Part shown: in pieces, positions 32,325-44,460 of the stretch
Layout: each line of letters opens with the position of its first letter
How positions within the stretch are numbered: position 1 is the stretch's first letter
Source of the DNA: Hordeum vulgare subsp. vulgare
Taxonomy: Eukaryota > Streptophyta > Magnoliopsida > Poales > Poaceae
Assembly (NCBI RefSeq): GCF_904849725.1
Contig: NC_058518.1
Span: 217,384,741 to 217,448,740, forward strand
DNA: 64,000 nucleotides
Direction of reading: 5' to 3'
The notes under the pieces: model-generated
Database searches by the model: none
The model's input: the letters and a program-made list of their open reading frames with translations, nothing else
What the model was told of the DNA's origin: nothing
Program-made: the position numbers and the translations under genes

Positions 32325-32570
32325 ATGCCGTCGTATGTCGTGTACAAGGGTAAGGTTCCCGGAGTCTACAACGACTGGGAGGAGTGTCGGAGACACGTTC
32401 ATTGACTCAGCGGTAACAGTTACAAAGGGTACACCACAATGGTGGAGGCGGAAGTTAGATACGCGCGCTATCTAGCGGGAGAGAGGAGGGAGCGTTAGAG
32501 GAACCGGATGAAGACCAGTTTCATTGTGATTATGCTCATCGTGATGACCGCAGCTCTCTTGTATATGTGA
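32325..32570 (+). pseudogene. Small RNase H1-type hybrid-binding domain protein with a membrane segment
   Basis: 81 codons from ATG 32325 to TGA 32568-32570. Residues 3-50 match the RNase H1 N-terminal RNA/DNA-hybrid-binding fold (PF01693-like): SYVVYKGKVPGVYNDWEEC, then GNSYKGYTTMVEAE. Residues 65-81 (TSFIVIMLIVMTAALLYM) are a hydrophobic, membrane-like helix. Stops at codon 27 (TGA, 32403) and codon 58 (TAG, 32496) break it, both explicable by C-to-T changes. There is no RNase H catalytic domain. GCATAG just before the ATG could be a splice acceptor, so it might be a last exon of the preceding gene. It lies between the second gene and the 3' subterminal repeats. Confidence 0.6.
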
Positions 32571-32844
32571 TGGTAGTTTAGATGGTCGATATATCGACTT
32601 GTAATGTGAAGACAAACTCGCTACTCGCGGTCTCAAGACTTGTAATGTTCTAACTTTGTTCGGTATTTTAAATTCGGAGACTAATATGATGAATTGTATT
32701 CGAAGACTAATCTTCTATTGTATTCGATAACTCTGTTGTTTATATGTTGTGCTATCTATATTCTGTGCAATAATATATTATGTAATCTATGCAAATATCA
32801 GAAAAAATAAAATAAATACCTAATATTCATACTAGTGGCGCATC

Positions 32845-33258
32845 ACTCAGCACACTAGTGTGCCATTAGTAAGCCAGAGCATATGGGTAAATATGGCCCT
32901 GGGAGGCATACTAATGGCGCACCATAAGCTATACTAATGGCGCACCAGGATATATACTAATGGCGCACCAGTATCTATACTATTGGCGCACCGGGATCTA
33001 TACTAATGGCGCACCGGGATCTATACTAATGGCGCACCAGGATATATACTAATGGCGCACTACCTGGTGCGCCATTAGTATACCAGATACTAATGGCGCA
33101 CCGTGAGCAATACTAATGGCACACTACCTGGTGCGCCATTAGTATACCAGATATTAATGGCGCATTTGTAGTGCGGCATTAGTAAAAAATCTAATGGCAT
33201 GATGCTAGTGGCGCACCTATAGTGCGCCATTAGTAGCAAAAAATGGTGCGCCATTAGC
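32845..33258 (+). repeat. 3' subterminal repeats of the CACTA element, with a 23-bp array
   Basis: From 32911 to about 33071 the motif CTAATGGCGCACC recurs seven times (32911, 32934, 32957, 32980, 33003, 33026, 33049), every 23 bp exactly and in one direction. Beyond it come inverted pairs as at the 5' end. Confidence 0.9.
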
Positions 33259-33277
33259 AAGCCTTTTCCTAGTAGTG
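33259..33277 (-). repeat. 3' terminal inverted repeat of the CACTA element
   Basis: AAGCCTTTTCCTAGTAGTG, followed by the target duplication AAG at 33278-33280. Confidence 0.95.
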
Positions 33278-33280
33278 AAG

Positions 33281-35092
33281 GCTGGGAGGTCGCCTCAGAA
33301 ACCCCCACTTATTCATCGGCATGTGGCAAAGCATTGGGGAGGGCCAACGGTGCGTTAGGAGTCGCCTTTAGCTTGACGTCCGCCTTCTTCTTCTTCGCCC
33401 CCAGCGAGGCAATGCCCCTCCACATCAGGCAAATAGGGAATCAGCCATGCGCAGACGATGGACGCGTGGGGCGTGCCAAGACGAGTCTCTTACTCTTCAA
33501 TGTCAACCCATCTCCTCTTCTTCTCCACCCCGGTAACGGTAGGAGCGACAGGGGCCCCCACGGAGGGGGCGAGCCTGACGCCTCAGACTTCCCGCCGGCG
33601 GATGGAGGATGCGCCAAGGGTGACTCAGCCCTGTGCTTCCGGGGCGCGAGCGTGCACGCGGACCGCGTGGTGCGCGGGGCCGATGCGGGTCCCTTGCAGA
33701 TCCTGGTTAGGTGCGAGGAGATCACCATGGAGACTTCGTCGGTGACATCATGATCTTCAAGCTCATGTAGAAGGACGGCCTGTGATTGAAGAGGCACGCT
33801 CGTCGGGAAGTCGTCATCGATCTTCTCTCAATCCACCCCACCGAAGGTGTCATCCGATGACACCTCCACAGGAACACATCCCTCGGCCGGGAAGAGCCCC
33901 CGCTCATCGAAGATAGGCAGCGCGGCGATTAGGTTGGCCCGGTCATCGAGACGGTACATTGGACCCAGAGCTTCGAGTAGGTCACAGGGGTCACTGCCCA
34001 GCAGGGTCGCCACGACCCTATTCAGCTCCTCAGTAGGAAGGCCCTGAGACCGGAGCCTGAGCTTGTCGTCGCCGAAATGGAGGTCCCACAAGGGCCTGCA
34101 ATGGGCCTGAAAGGGCACCATGCGCTGGGCCAAGAATTCCTTCACAATCATTCTACCGGTCAGCCTCTTGGCGCTGATGTTGCAGGAGAAGCGCTCCTGG
34201 ATCAGCGCGTCCCGAGGGTCAAAGAGCTTCGCTGCTCTCCACGCAGAAGTCTTCTCCGGCAGCCCCTTCGGTAGCTCCAGCCGAGGGTTGATGTCCTTGA
34301 GGCTCATGAGAACCCAATGGTACCTGAATTTTTCCACCTTCTTTCTGGCCTTCGGGGCAGATTGCCGGCCTGGGCCGCTACAAAGGAGACGCATGCCAAA
34401 AAATGGGCGCGGGCTGAAGAAATGGCGGGAGAGGCCTACTGAAGGTCGCACGCCTACGAAGGCCTCGTAGTAGAAATCAAAGACGGACAGGAGCAAGATG
34501 GAGTTGTGCTGGAGGTGAAGGGCCTGGATCCCATAGTGGTGCAGGATGGCGGTGAAGAACAAGGAGAAAGGCGGCACCAGCCCGACGAAGACGCTATTGA
34601 TGAAGAAGGGGTATACCGCCTTCGAAGCGGGCCGCTTTGCTATAGCGCCGGGCTAGATAAGGGTCCGCCCGTGCTCGCTGGACTCCGCCACCGTCCACGG
34701 GAGCACGGGGGTAAGATCCACATCTTTGGAGAGGGCACCCTTCAGGAGCGGAGCAGCCGGGGCAGGACCTTGCGTCTCTGGCTTCTGCTACCCAGCAGGC
34801 ACCATCGCTGATCCAGCAGGGGAACGACATGGTGCTGGATCTAGGAGACGCCGGTTGGAGCTGAAGACCGAGGAGGAAGAGTGAGTGCAGGAGAAAGGAA
34901 AGCAATAACGGACCGACGCAATGAGTCAGGTTCCTAATAGCACGGGTGGAGACGGAAGGCAAGGGAGAGCCGACATCGGCCGTGTGACGCACACCAGTCT
35001 GGCCCAAAGGCTTTTAGGGCCTGTGGCGCCTCGGGCCTCCCCCAAGGCTTCGCCCAGAGGCCGGCGCGAGCATGCCTTAGGCCCGGGGCTAC
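33281..35092 (+). mobile_element. Gypsy copy C, right piece up to its 3' LTR
   Basis: Continues 21607 after removal of the CACTA element. It holds the head of the opposite-strand ORF (minus strand) and ends with the purine tract GGCCCGGGGCTAC (35080-35092) before the LTR. No gag or pol is present. Confidence 0.65.
33828..34577 (-). pseudogene. PF04195-like domain of the Gypsy opposite-strand ORF (copy C), best preserved
   Basis: 249 codons without interruption. Residues 1-60 contain MPPFSLFFTAILHHYGIQAL and YYEAFVGVRPSVGLSRHF, which matches copy A at about 19870-19700. Then come KFRYHWVLMSLKDINPRLEL, LTGRMIVKEFLAQRMVPFQ and an acidic end. The pattern is that of the grass 'putative gypsy type transposon' domain. 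The frame seems to extend upstream beyond this Met (toward 34811) but meets a stop near 34655, and downstream frames (33797-33441) are Pro/Ala-rich. It is transcribed away from the 3' LTR, opposite to the element. Biochemical role unknown. Confidence 0.6.
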
Positions 35093-35648
35093 TATCGGTG
35101 TTGTGGGAATGGGGGTACCCAGACCTGCCTGCCTGTGGCTCAGGGCTGTCCCATCTCATCAAGCGAGCACAATCGGGCAGAACACCACTCACGGCAAGGT
35201 CCTCGCAAGGGGCCAAGCCTCGTGAGGAGGGAGCAACATCAAGACCCGCAGGGGCCTCATCAGGTCCCCTCCGGGGCGGAAGATATTCCGAGGCGACACC
35301 CGGCCTCAGGACTCAAGGATGATGCGAAAGAAGGACAGGCGAGCAGGAGACAACATGACGGAGAAGTTTACCCTTTAGTGCAAAGGGGGCAAGGACGAAC
35401 CTGGGTCCCAAGGCATCTTCCAAATGTTTCCCCTGTTCCCCTTCAAAATTGGCCGTTGTGGGACCCCTTCCCGCCAAAACGATAAGGGAAGAGGACCGAG
35501 GCCGCCACTATATATATAGGGAGTAGGTTACTTCATAGGGCCCCCGGTTGGTTCACTCGCCCACTGGCACCACACAAAGGCCACCCAGCCTCCGGAGGCC
35601 CGCAAAGACTGTACTAATTCATCCACCAACCTCCATGAGAGGCAATCC
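35093..35648 (+). repeat. LTR of Gypsy copy C, left piece
   Basis: Begins TATCGGTGTTGTGGG (TG mutated to TA) and follows the LTR of copy A, with about 140 bp missing after GGCATCTTCC (near 35420). TATA box CTATATATATA at 35508-35518. Interrupted by Copia-2 after AATCC. Confidence 0.8.
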
Positions 35649-37344
35649 TGTTGGGGAACGTCGCATGGGAAACAAAAATTTTCCTACGCCTACGAAGACC
35701 TATCATGGTGATGTCCATCTACGAGAGGGGATGAGTGATCTACGTACCCTTGTAGATCGTACAGCAGAAGCGTTAGAGAACGCGGTTGATGTAGTGGAAC
35801 GTCCTCACGTCCCTCGATCCGCCCCGCGAACAATCCCGCGATCAGTCCCACGATCTAGTACCGAACGGACGGCACCTCCGCGTTCAGCACACGTACAGCT
35901 CGACGATGATCTCGGCCTTCTTGATCCAGCAAGAGAGACGGAGAGGTAGAAGAGTTCTCCGGCAGCGTGACGACGCTCCGGAGGTTAGTGATGACCTTGT
36001 CTCAGCAGGGCTCCGCCCGAGCTCCGCAGAAACGCGATCTAGAGAAAAAACTATGGAGGTATGTGGTCGGGCAGCCGTGAGAAAGTCGTCTCAAATCTGC
36101 CCTAAAAGCTCCATATATATAGGAGGAGGGAGGGGGACCTTGCCTTGGGGTCCAAGGGACCCTCAAGGGTTTGGCCGAGCCAAGGGGGGGAGGACTCCCC
36201 CCCAAACTAAGGGCTGGTGTGTCTCCCCAAAGCCTATGGGCTTCTCCGGGGTGGGTTGCCCCCCCCCGGTGAACTCCCGGAACCCATTCGTCATTCCCGG
36301 TACATTCCCGGTAACTCCGAAAACCTTCCGGTAATCAAATGAGGTCATCCTATATATCAATCTTCGTTTCCGGACCATTCCGGAAACCCTCGTGACGTCC
36401 GTGATCTCATCCGGGACTCCGAACAACATTCGGTAACCAACCATATAACTCAAATACGCATAAAACAACTTCGAACCTTAAGTGTGCAGACCCTGCGGGT
36501 TCGAGAACTATGTAGACATGACCCGAGAGACTCCTCGGTCAATATCCAACAGCGGGACCTGGATGCCCATATTGGATCCTACATATTCTACGAAGATCTT
36601 ATTGTTTGAACCTCAGTGCCAAGGATTCGTATAATCCCGTATGTCATTCCCTTTGTCCTTCGGTATGTTACTTGCCCGAGATTCGATCGTCAGTATTCGC
36701 ATACCTATTTCAATCTCGTTTACCGGCAAGTCTCTTTACTCTTTCCGTAATACAAGATCCCGCAACTTACACTAAGTTACATTGCTTGCAAGTCTTGTGT
36801 GTGATGTTGTATTACCGAGTGGGCCCTGAGATACCTCTCCGTCATACAGAGTGACAAATCCCAGTCTTGATCCATACTAACTCAACTAACACCTTCGGTG
36901 ATACCTGTAGAGCATCTTTATAGTCACCCAGTTACGTTGCGACGTTTGATACACACAAAGCATTCCTCCGGTGTCAGTGAGTTATATGATCTCATGGTCA
37001 TAGGAATAAATACTTGACACGCAGAAAACAGTAGCAACAAAATGACATGATCAACATGCTACGTCTATTAGTTTGGATCTAGTCCATCACGTGATTCTCC
37101 CAATGACGTGATCCAGTTATCAAGCAACAACACCTTGTTCATAATCAGAAGACACTGACTATCATCGATCAACTGGCTAGCCAACTAGAGGCATGCTAGG
37201 GACGGTGTTTTGTCTATGTATCCACACATGTAAATGAGTCTTCATTCAATACAATTATAGCATGGATAATAAACTATTATCTTGATACAGGAATTATAAT
37301 AATAACTATGCATTTATTATTGCCTCTAGGGCATAATTCCAACA
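35649..37344 (-). repeat. 3' LTR of Copia-2, 1696 bp
   Basis: Inverted copy starting TGTTGGGGAACGTCGC on the plus strand and ending ATAATTCCAACA. It is 129 bp shorter than its partner, almost wholly from one deletion near 36208 (between CCCAAAC and TAAGGGCTGG) with AC at the junction. Confidence 0.95.
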
Positions 37345-37359
37345 GTCTCCCACTTGCAC
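37345..37359 (-). other. Polypurine tract of Copia-2
   Basis: GTCTCCCACTTGCAC on the plus strand, the exact inverse of the tract at 3371-3385. Confidence 0.85.
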
Positions 37360-37396
37360 TAGAGTCAATAATCTAGCCCTCACATCACCATGTGAA

Positions 37397-40300
37397 TTAC
37401 ATTGTAATAAATCTAACACCCATACAGTTCTGGTGTCGATCATGTTTTGGCCGTGGAAGAGGTTTAGTCAGCGGGTCTGCTACATTCAGATCCGTGTGCA
37501 CCTTGCTTATATTTACGTCCTCTTCCTCGACGTAGTCGCGGATGAGGTTGAAGCGTCGTTTGATGTGTCTGGTCTTCTTGTGAAACCGTGGTTCCTTTGC
37601 TAAGGCAATGGCACCAGTGTTGTCACAGAACAAGGTTATTGGATCCAGTGCACTTGGCACCACTCCAAGATCCGTCATGAACTGCTTCATCCAGACACCC
37701 TCCTTAGCCGCCTCCGAGGCAGCCATGTACTCTGCTTCACATGTAGAATCTGCTACGACGCTTTGCTTGGAACTGCACCAGCTTACTGCACCCCCATTAA
37801 GAATAAATACGTATCCGGTTTGCGACTTAGAGTCATCCGGATCTGTGTCAAAGCTTCCATCGACGTAACCTTTTACGGCGAGCTCTTCGTCACCTCCATA
37901 CACGAGAAACATCTCCTTAGTCCTTTTCAGGTACTTCAGGATATTCTTGACCGCTGTCCAGTGATCCACTCCTGGATTACTCTGGAACCTACCTGCCATA
38001 CTTATGGCAAGGCTAACATCCGGTCTAGTGCACAACATCGCATACATGATAGAACCTATGGCTGAAGCATAGGGGACGGAGCGCGTATGCTCTCTATCTT
38101 CATCAGTTGCTGGGCACTGAGTCTTACTCAATCTCGTACCTTGTAACACTGGCAAGAACCCTTTCTTGGACTGTTCCATTTTGAACCTCTTCAAAACTTT
38201 ATCAAGGTATGTGCTTTGTGAAAATCCTATCAGGCGTTTTGATCTATCCCTATAGATCTTAATGCCTAGAATGTAAGCAGCTTCTCCTAGGTCCTTCATA
38301 GAGAATCTTTTATTCAAGTAACCATTTATGCTCTCCAAAAGCTCTACGTTGTTTCCAATCAGTAATATGTCATCCACATATAATATTAGAAACGCCACAG
38401 AGCTCCCACTCACTTTCTTGTAAATACAAGATTCTCCAACCACTTGTATAACCCCAAATGCTTTGATCACCTCATCAAAGCGTTTGTTCCAACTCCGAGA
38501 TGCTTGCACCAGTCCATAAATGGATCGCTGGAGCTTGCACACCTTGTCAGCATTTTTAGGATCGAAAAAACCTTCGGGTTGCATCATATACAACTCTTCC
38601 TTAAGAAAACCGTTAAGGAACGCCGTTTTGACATCCATCTGCCAGATTTCATAATGGAAAAATGCAGCTATTGCCAACATGATTCTGACGGACTTAAGCA
38701 TCGCTACGGGTGAGAAGGTCTCATCGTAGTCAACTCCTGGAACTTGTGAAAAACCCTTTGCCACAAGTCGAGCTTTATAAACGGTCACATTACCGTCAGC
38801 GTCCGTCTTCTTCTTAAAGATCCATTTGTTCTGAATAGCCTTGCGGCCCTCAGGCAGTATCTCCAAAGTTCACACTTTGTTCTCATACATGGATCCTATC
38901 TCGGATTTCATGGCTTCTAGCCATTTGTTGGAATCTGGGCCCACCATTGCTTCTTCATAATTTGCAGGTTCATTGTTGTCTAACAACATGATTGATAAGA
39001 CGGGATTACCGTACCACTCTGGAGCAGCGCGTGATCTCGTCGACCTGCGTGGTTCAACAGAAACTTGAACTGGAGTTTCATGATCATCATCATTAACTTC
39101 CTCCTCAGCCGGCGTCGCAATGACAGAGGTTTCCCCTTGCCCTGCGCCACCATCCAGAGGGATGAGAGGTTCGACAACCTCGTCAAGTTCTATCTTCCTC
39201 CCACTCAATTCTCTCGAGAGAAACTCCTTCTCGAGAAAAGTTCCGTTCTTAGCAACAAACACTTTGCCCTCGGATTTGAGATAGAAGGTGTACCCAACTG
39301 TCTCTTTTGGGTAACCTATGAAGACGCACTTTTCCGCTTTGGGTTCCAGCTTTTCAGGCTGAAGCTTTTTGACATAAGCATCACATCCCCAAACTTTAAG
39401 AAACGACAACTTTGGCCTTTTGCCATACCACAGTTCGTATGGTGTCGTCTCAACGGATTTCGATGGTGCCCTATTTAAAGTGAATGCAGCTGTTTCTAAT
39501 GCATAACCCAAAATGATAACGGCAAATCAGTAAGAGACATCATAGATCGCACCATCTCTAACAAAGTACGATTTCGACGTTCGGACACACCATTACGTTG
39601 TGGTGTTCCAGGCGGTGTTAACTGCGAAACAATTCCACATTGTCTTTAGTGAGTACCAAACTCGAAACTCAGATATTCACCCCCACGATCAGACCGTAGG
39701 AACTTGATCTTCTTGTTACGATGATTTTCCACTTCACTCTGAAATTGTTTGAACTTTTCAAATGTCTCAGACTTGTGCTTCATCAAGTAGACATAACCAT
39801 ATCTACTTAAATCGTCAGTGAAGGTGAGGAAATAACGATATCCGCCGCGTGCCTCCACGCTCATTGGACCACACACATCGGTATGTATGATTTCCAACAA
39901 GTCACTTGCACGCTCCATTGTTCCGGAGAACGGAGTCTTAGTCATCTTGCCCATAAGGCATGGTTCGCACGTGTCAAGTGAATCAAAGTCAAGTGACTCC
40001 AAAAGTCCATCAGCATGGAGTTTCTTCATGCGCTTTACACCAATATGACCCAAGCGGCAGTGCCACAAAAATATGGCGCTATCATTGTTCACTCTAACTC
40101 TTTTGGTTTCAGTGTTATGTATATGTGTATCGCTATCAAGATTCAATATGAACAAAACTCTCACATTCGGTGCATGACCATAAAAGATGTTACTCATAGA
40201 AATAGAACAACCATTATTCTCAGACTTAAAAGAGTAACCGTCTCGCAATAAACAAGATCCAGATATAATGTTCATGCTCAACGCAGGCACTAAATAACAA

Positions 40301-41376
40301 CGATTTAAGTTCATCACTAATCCCGATGGTAGATGAAGTGACACTGTTCCGACGGTGATTGCATCAACCTTGGAACCGTTTCCTACGCGCATCGTCACTT
40401 CGTCTTTCGCCAGCCTTCGTCTATTCCGCAGTTCCTGCTTCGAGTCGCAAATGTGAGCAACAGAACCGGTATCGAATACCCAAGCACTACTACGAGAGCC
40501 GGTTAAGTACACATCAATAACATGTATATCAAATATACCTGATTTTTCTTTGCCCGCCTTCTTATCTGCCAGATACTTGGGGCAATTGTGCTTCCAGTGA
40601 CCCATACCCTTGCAATAGAAGCACTCTGTTTCAGGCTTAGGTCCATTCTTGGGTTTCTTCGACGGATTGGCAACAGGCTTGCCGCTCTTCTTCGAATTGC
40701 CCTTCTTGCCTTTGTCGTTTCTCTTGAAACTAGTGGTCTTGCTCACCATCAACACTTGATGCTCTTTACGGAGTTCAGACTCTGCGACTTTCAGCATCGC
40801 AAACAACTCGCCGGAAGACTTGTTCATCCCTTGCATGTTGTAGTTCAACACAAAGCCTTTATAGCTTGGCGGCAGTGATTCAAGGATTCTGTCAGTGATA
40901 GCTTCTTGTGGGAGTTCAATCCCCAGTTCAGCTAGACGGTTTGAGTACCCAGACATTTTGAGCACATGTTCACTGACAGACGAGTTTTCCTCCATCTTGC
41001 AAGCATAGAATTTATCGGAGGTCTCATACCTCTCGATCCGGGCGTTCTTCTGAAAGATAAACTTCAACTCCTGGAACATCTCAAATGCTCCATGACGCTC
41101 AAAGCGACGTTGAAGTCCCAGTTCTAAGCCATACAAGACTGCACATTGAACTATTGAGTAGTCCTCGTTACGCGCTAACCAAGCGTTCTTAACATCCTGA
41201 TCAGCCGTAGCGGGTGGTTCATCTCCTAGCGCAGCATTAAGGACATAATCCTTCTTCCCAGCTTGTAAGATTAGCTTAAGATTACGAGCCCAGTCTACAA
41301 AGTTGCTTCCATCATCTTTCAACTTAGCTTTCTCTAGGAACGTATTAAAATTCAGGATGACACTTGCGTGAGTCAT
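37397..41376 (-). pseudogene. Copia-2 gag-pol, two nonsense codons and one frameshift
   Basis: Start MTHASVILNF at 41376. Gag of the UBN2/copia type (residues 1-240), CCHC zinc knuckle (252-265), aspartic protease D-T-G (302-304), GAG-pre-integrase finger and integrase up to FEFGTH, where TTA has become TAA (39646-39648). A one-base deletion near 39510, in the run of G after TCATTTTGGG, shifts the frame. TGG to TGA at 38870-38872 ends the middle frame (39511-38870). The last 489 codons hold RT (YVDDILLIGN) and RNase H (CEAEYMAAS, CDNTGAIALA), ending at 37397. Expression of a full polyprotein is excluded. Copia-1 lacks all three lesions, and Copia-2 lacks the stop of Copia-1. Confidence 0.95.
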
Positions 41377-42617
41377 GATCTACAACACAAATATATACAA
41401 AGTGGACTTAGACTATGTTCAAGATAAGTAGAGTTTAACTTAATCAACGTATATGCTAAACTCCCACTCAAAAAGTACATCTCTCTAGTCATTTGAGTGG
41501 TTCATGATCCACTTACACTATCCCAGGTCCGATCATCACGTGAGTTGAGTATAGTTTCAGTGGTAAGCATCCCTATGCTAATCATATCAACTATATGATT
41601 CATGATCGACCTTTCGGTCTCATGTGTTCCGAGGCCATGTCTGCACATGCTAGGCTCGTCAAGCTTAACCCGAGTGTTCTGCATGCGCAACTGTTTTGCA
41701 CCCGTTGTATGTGAACGTTGAGTCTATCACACCCGATCATCACGTGGTGTCTCGAAACGACGAACTGTAGCAACGGTGCACAGTCGGGGAGAACACAATT
41801 TTGTCTTGAAATTTCAGTGAGAGATCACCTCATAATGCTACCGTCGTTCTAAGCAAAATAAGGTGCATAAAAGGATTAACATCACATGCAATTCATAAGT
41901 GACATGATATGGCCATCATCACGTGCTTCTTGATCTCCATCACCAAAGCACCGGCACGATCTTCTTGTCACCGGCGCCACACCATGATCATCCATCAACG
42001 TGTTGCCATCGGGGTTGTCGTGCTACTTATGCTATTACTACCAAAACTACATCCTAGCAAAATAGTAAACGCATCTGCAAGCACATATGTTAGTATAAAG
42101 ACAACCCTATGGCTCCTGCCGGTTGCCGTACCATCGACGTGCAAGTCGATATTTCTATTACAACATGATCATCTCATACATCCAATATATCACATCACAT
42201 CGTTGGCCATATCACATCACAATCATACCCTGCAAAAACAAGTTAGGCGTCCTCTAATTTTGTTGTTGCATGTTTTACGTGGTGACCAAGGGTATCTAGT
42301 AGGATCGCATCTTACTTACGCAAACACCACAACGGAGATATATGAGTTGCTATTTAACCTCATCCAAGGACCTCCTCGGTCAAATCCGATTCAACTAAAG
42401 TTGGAGAAACCGTCACTTGCCAGTCATCTTTGAGCAAAGGGGGTAACTCGTAACGATGAAACCAGTCTCTCGTAAGCGTACGAGTAATGTCGGTCCAAGC
42501 CGCTTCAATCCAACAATACAGCGGAATCAAGAAAAGACTAAGGAGGCAGCAAAACGCACATCACCGCCCACAAAAACTTTTGTGTTCTACTCGAGAAGAC
42601 ATCTACGCATGAACCTA
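41377..42617 (-). other. 5' untranslated leader of Copia-2
   Basis: 1.24 kb between the primer site and the gag ATG. No conserved coding frame; the open frames on the plus strand (for example 41909-42433) are chance. The length is typical for this Copia group, where the leader carries dimerisation and packaging signals. Confidence 0.7.
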
Positions 42618-42629
42618 GCTCTGATACCA
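42618..42629 (-). other. Primer-binding site (initiator Met tRNA) of Copia-2
   Basis: On the minus strand TGGTATCAGAGC starts one base after the LTR end. It is complementary to the 3' end of plant tRNA-iMet. Confidence 0.92.
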
Positions 42630-42630
42630 C

Positions 42631-44455
42631 TGTTGGGGAACGTCGCATGGGAACCAAAAAATTTCCTACGCGCACGAAGACCTATCATGGTGATGTCCAT
42701 CTACGAGAGAGGATGAGTGATCTACGTACCCTTGTAGATCGTACAGCAGAAGCGTTAGAGAACGCGGTTGATGTAGTGGAACGTCCTCACGTCCCTCGAT
42801 CCGCCCTGTGAACAATCCCGCGATCAGTCCCACGATCTAGTACCGAACGGACGGCACCTCCGCGTTCAGCACACTACAGCTCGACGATGATCTCGGCCTT
42901 CTTGATCCAGCAAGAGAGACGGAGAGGTAGAAGAGTTCTCCGGCAGCGTGACGGCGCTCCGGAGGTTGGTGATGACCTTGTCTCAGCAGGGCTCCGCCCG
43001 AGCTCCGCAGAAACGCGATCTAGAGAAAAAACTATGGAGGTATGTGGTCGGGCAGCCGTGAGAAAGTCGTCTCAAATCTGCCCTAAAAGCTCCATATATA
43101 TAGGAGGAGGGAGGGGGACCTTGCCTTGGGGTCCAAGGGACCCTCAAGGGGTCGGCCGAGCCAAGGGGGGGAGGACTCCCCCCCCAAACCGAGTTGGACT
43201 TGGTTTGGTGGGAGGAGTCCCCCTCCCTTCCCACTTCCTCCCTCATTTTTTTTCTTTTCTTTTGATTTCTTTTTCTTGGCGCATAGGCCCCCTTGGGGCT
43301 GTACCACCAGCCCACTAAGGGCTGGTGTGTCTCCCCAAAGCCTATGGGCTTCTCCGGGGTGGGTTGCCCCCCCCCCCCCGGTGAACTCCCGGAACCCATT
43401 CGTCATTGCCGGTACATTCCCGATAACTCCGAAAACCTTCCGGTAATCAAATGAGGTCATCCTATATATCAATCTTCGTTTCCGGACCATTCGGGAAACC
43501 CTCGTGACGTCCGTGATCTCATCCGGGAGTCCGAACAACATTCGGTAACCAACCATATAACTCAAATACGCATAAAACAACGTCGAACCTTAAGTGTGCA
43601 CACCCTGCGGGTTCGAGAACTATGTAGACATGACCCGAGAGACTCCTCGGTCAATATCCAACAGCGGGACCTGGATGCCCATATTGGATCCTACATATTC
43701 TACGAAGATCTTATCGTTTGAACCTCAGTGCCAAGGATTCGTATAATCCCGTATGTCATTCCCTTTGTCCTTCGGTATGTTACTTGCCCGAGATTCGATC
43801 GTCAGTATCCGCATACCTATTTCAATCTCGTTTACCGGCAAGTCTCTTTACTCGTTCCGTAATACAAGTACCGCAACTTACCCTAAGTTACATTGCTTGC
43901 AAGGCTTGTGTGTGATGTTGTATTACCGAGTGGGCTCTGAGATACCTCTCCGTCATACGGAGCGACAAATCCCAGTCTTGATCCATACTAAGTCAACTAA
44001 CACCTTCGGTGATACCTGTAGAGCATCTTTATAGTCACCCAGTTACGTTGCGACGTTTGATACACACAAAGCATTCCTCCGGTGTCAGTGAGTTATATGA
44101 TCTCATGGTCATAGGAATAAATACTTGACACGCAGAAAACAGTAGCAACAAAATGACACGATCAACATGCTACGTCTATTAGTTTGGGTCTAGTCCATCA
44201 CGTGATTCTCCCAATGACGTGATCCAGTTATCAAGCAACAACACCTTGTTCATCATCAGAAGACACTGACTATCATCGATCAACTGGCTAGCCAACTAGA
44301 GGCATGCTAGGGACGGTGTTTTGTCTATGTATCCACACATGTAAATGAGTCTTCATTCAATACAATTATAGCATGGATAATAAACTATTATCTTGATACA
44401 GGAATTATAATAATAACTATACATTTATTATTGCCTCTAGGGCATAATTCCAACA
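42631..44455 (-). repeat. 5' LTR of Copia-2, 1825 bp
   Basis: Inverted; plus-strand start TGTTGGGGAACG, end ATAATTCCAACA. It keeps the about 129 bp lost from the 3' LTR. TATA box (inverted) near 43093-43103. Very similar by eye to the 3' LTR apart from the deletion and scattered substitutions. Confidence 0.95.
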
Positions 44456-44460
44456 AATCC

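Larger units (their letters stand above)
21608..33277 (+). mobile_element. CACTA (En/Spm) DNA transposon, 11,670 bp, complete termini
   Basis: The termini are CACTACTAGGAAAAGG and its inverse CCTTTTCCTAGTAGTG, with 3-bp target duplications AAG at 21605-21607 and 33278-33280. Both ends hold subterminal arrays of TACTAATGGCGCACC motifs. It contains a TNP2-type transposase pseudogene (22565-25069), a second gene (28702-32133), a short RNase H1-domain ORF (32325-32570) and a 3-kb central insert with host-gene-like sequence. It is in Gypsy copy C. All genes are broken, but the ends are intact, so it could in principle be moved by transposase made elsewhere (inference). Confidence 0.95.
35649..44455 (-). 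mobile_element. Full-length Ty1/Copia retrotransposon (Copia-2), 8807 bp
   Basis: Two LTRs, a primer site for initiator-Met tRNA, one gag-pol region and a polypurine tract, flanked by perfect duplications AATCC (35644-35648 and 44456-44460). It is inserted in the LTR of Gypsy copy C, which resumes at 44461. Same family as Copia-1, opposite strand. Confidence 0.97.

Noticed and set aside
41909..42433. 174-codon plus-strand frame in the Copia-2 leader
   Set aside because: Opposite to the element, His/Ile/Leu-rich, no motif, located in an untranslated leader.
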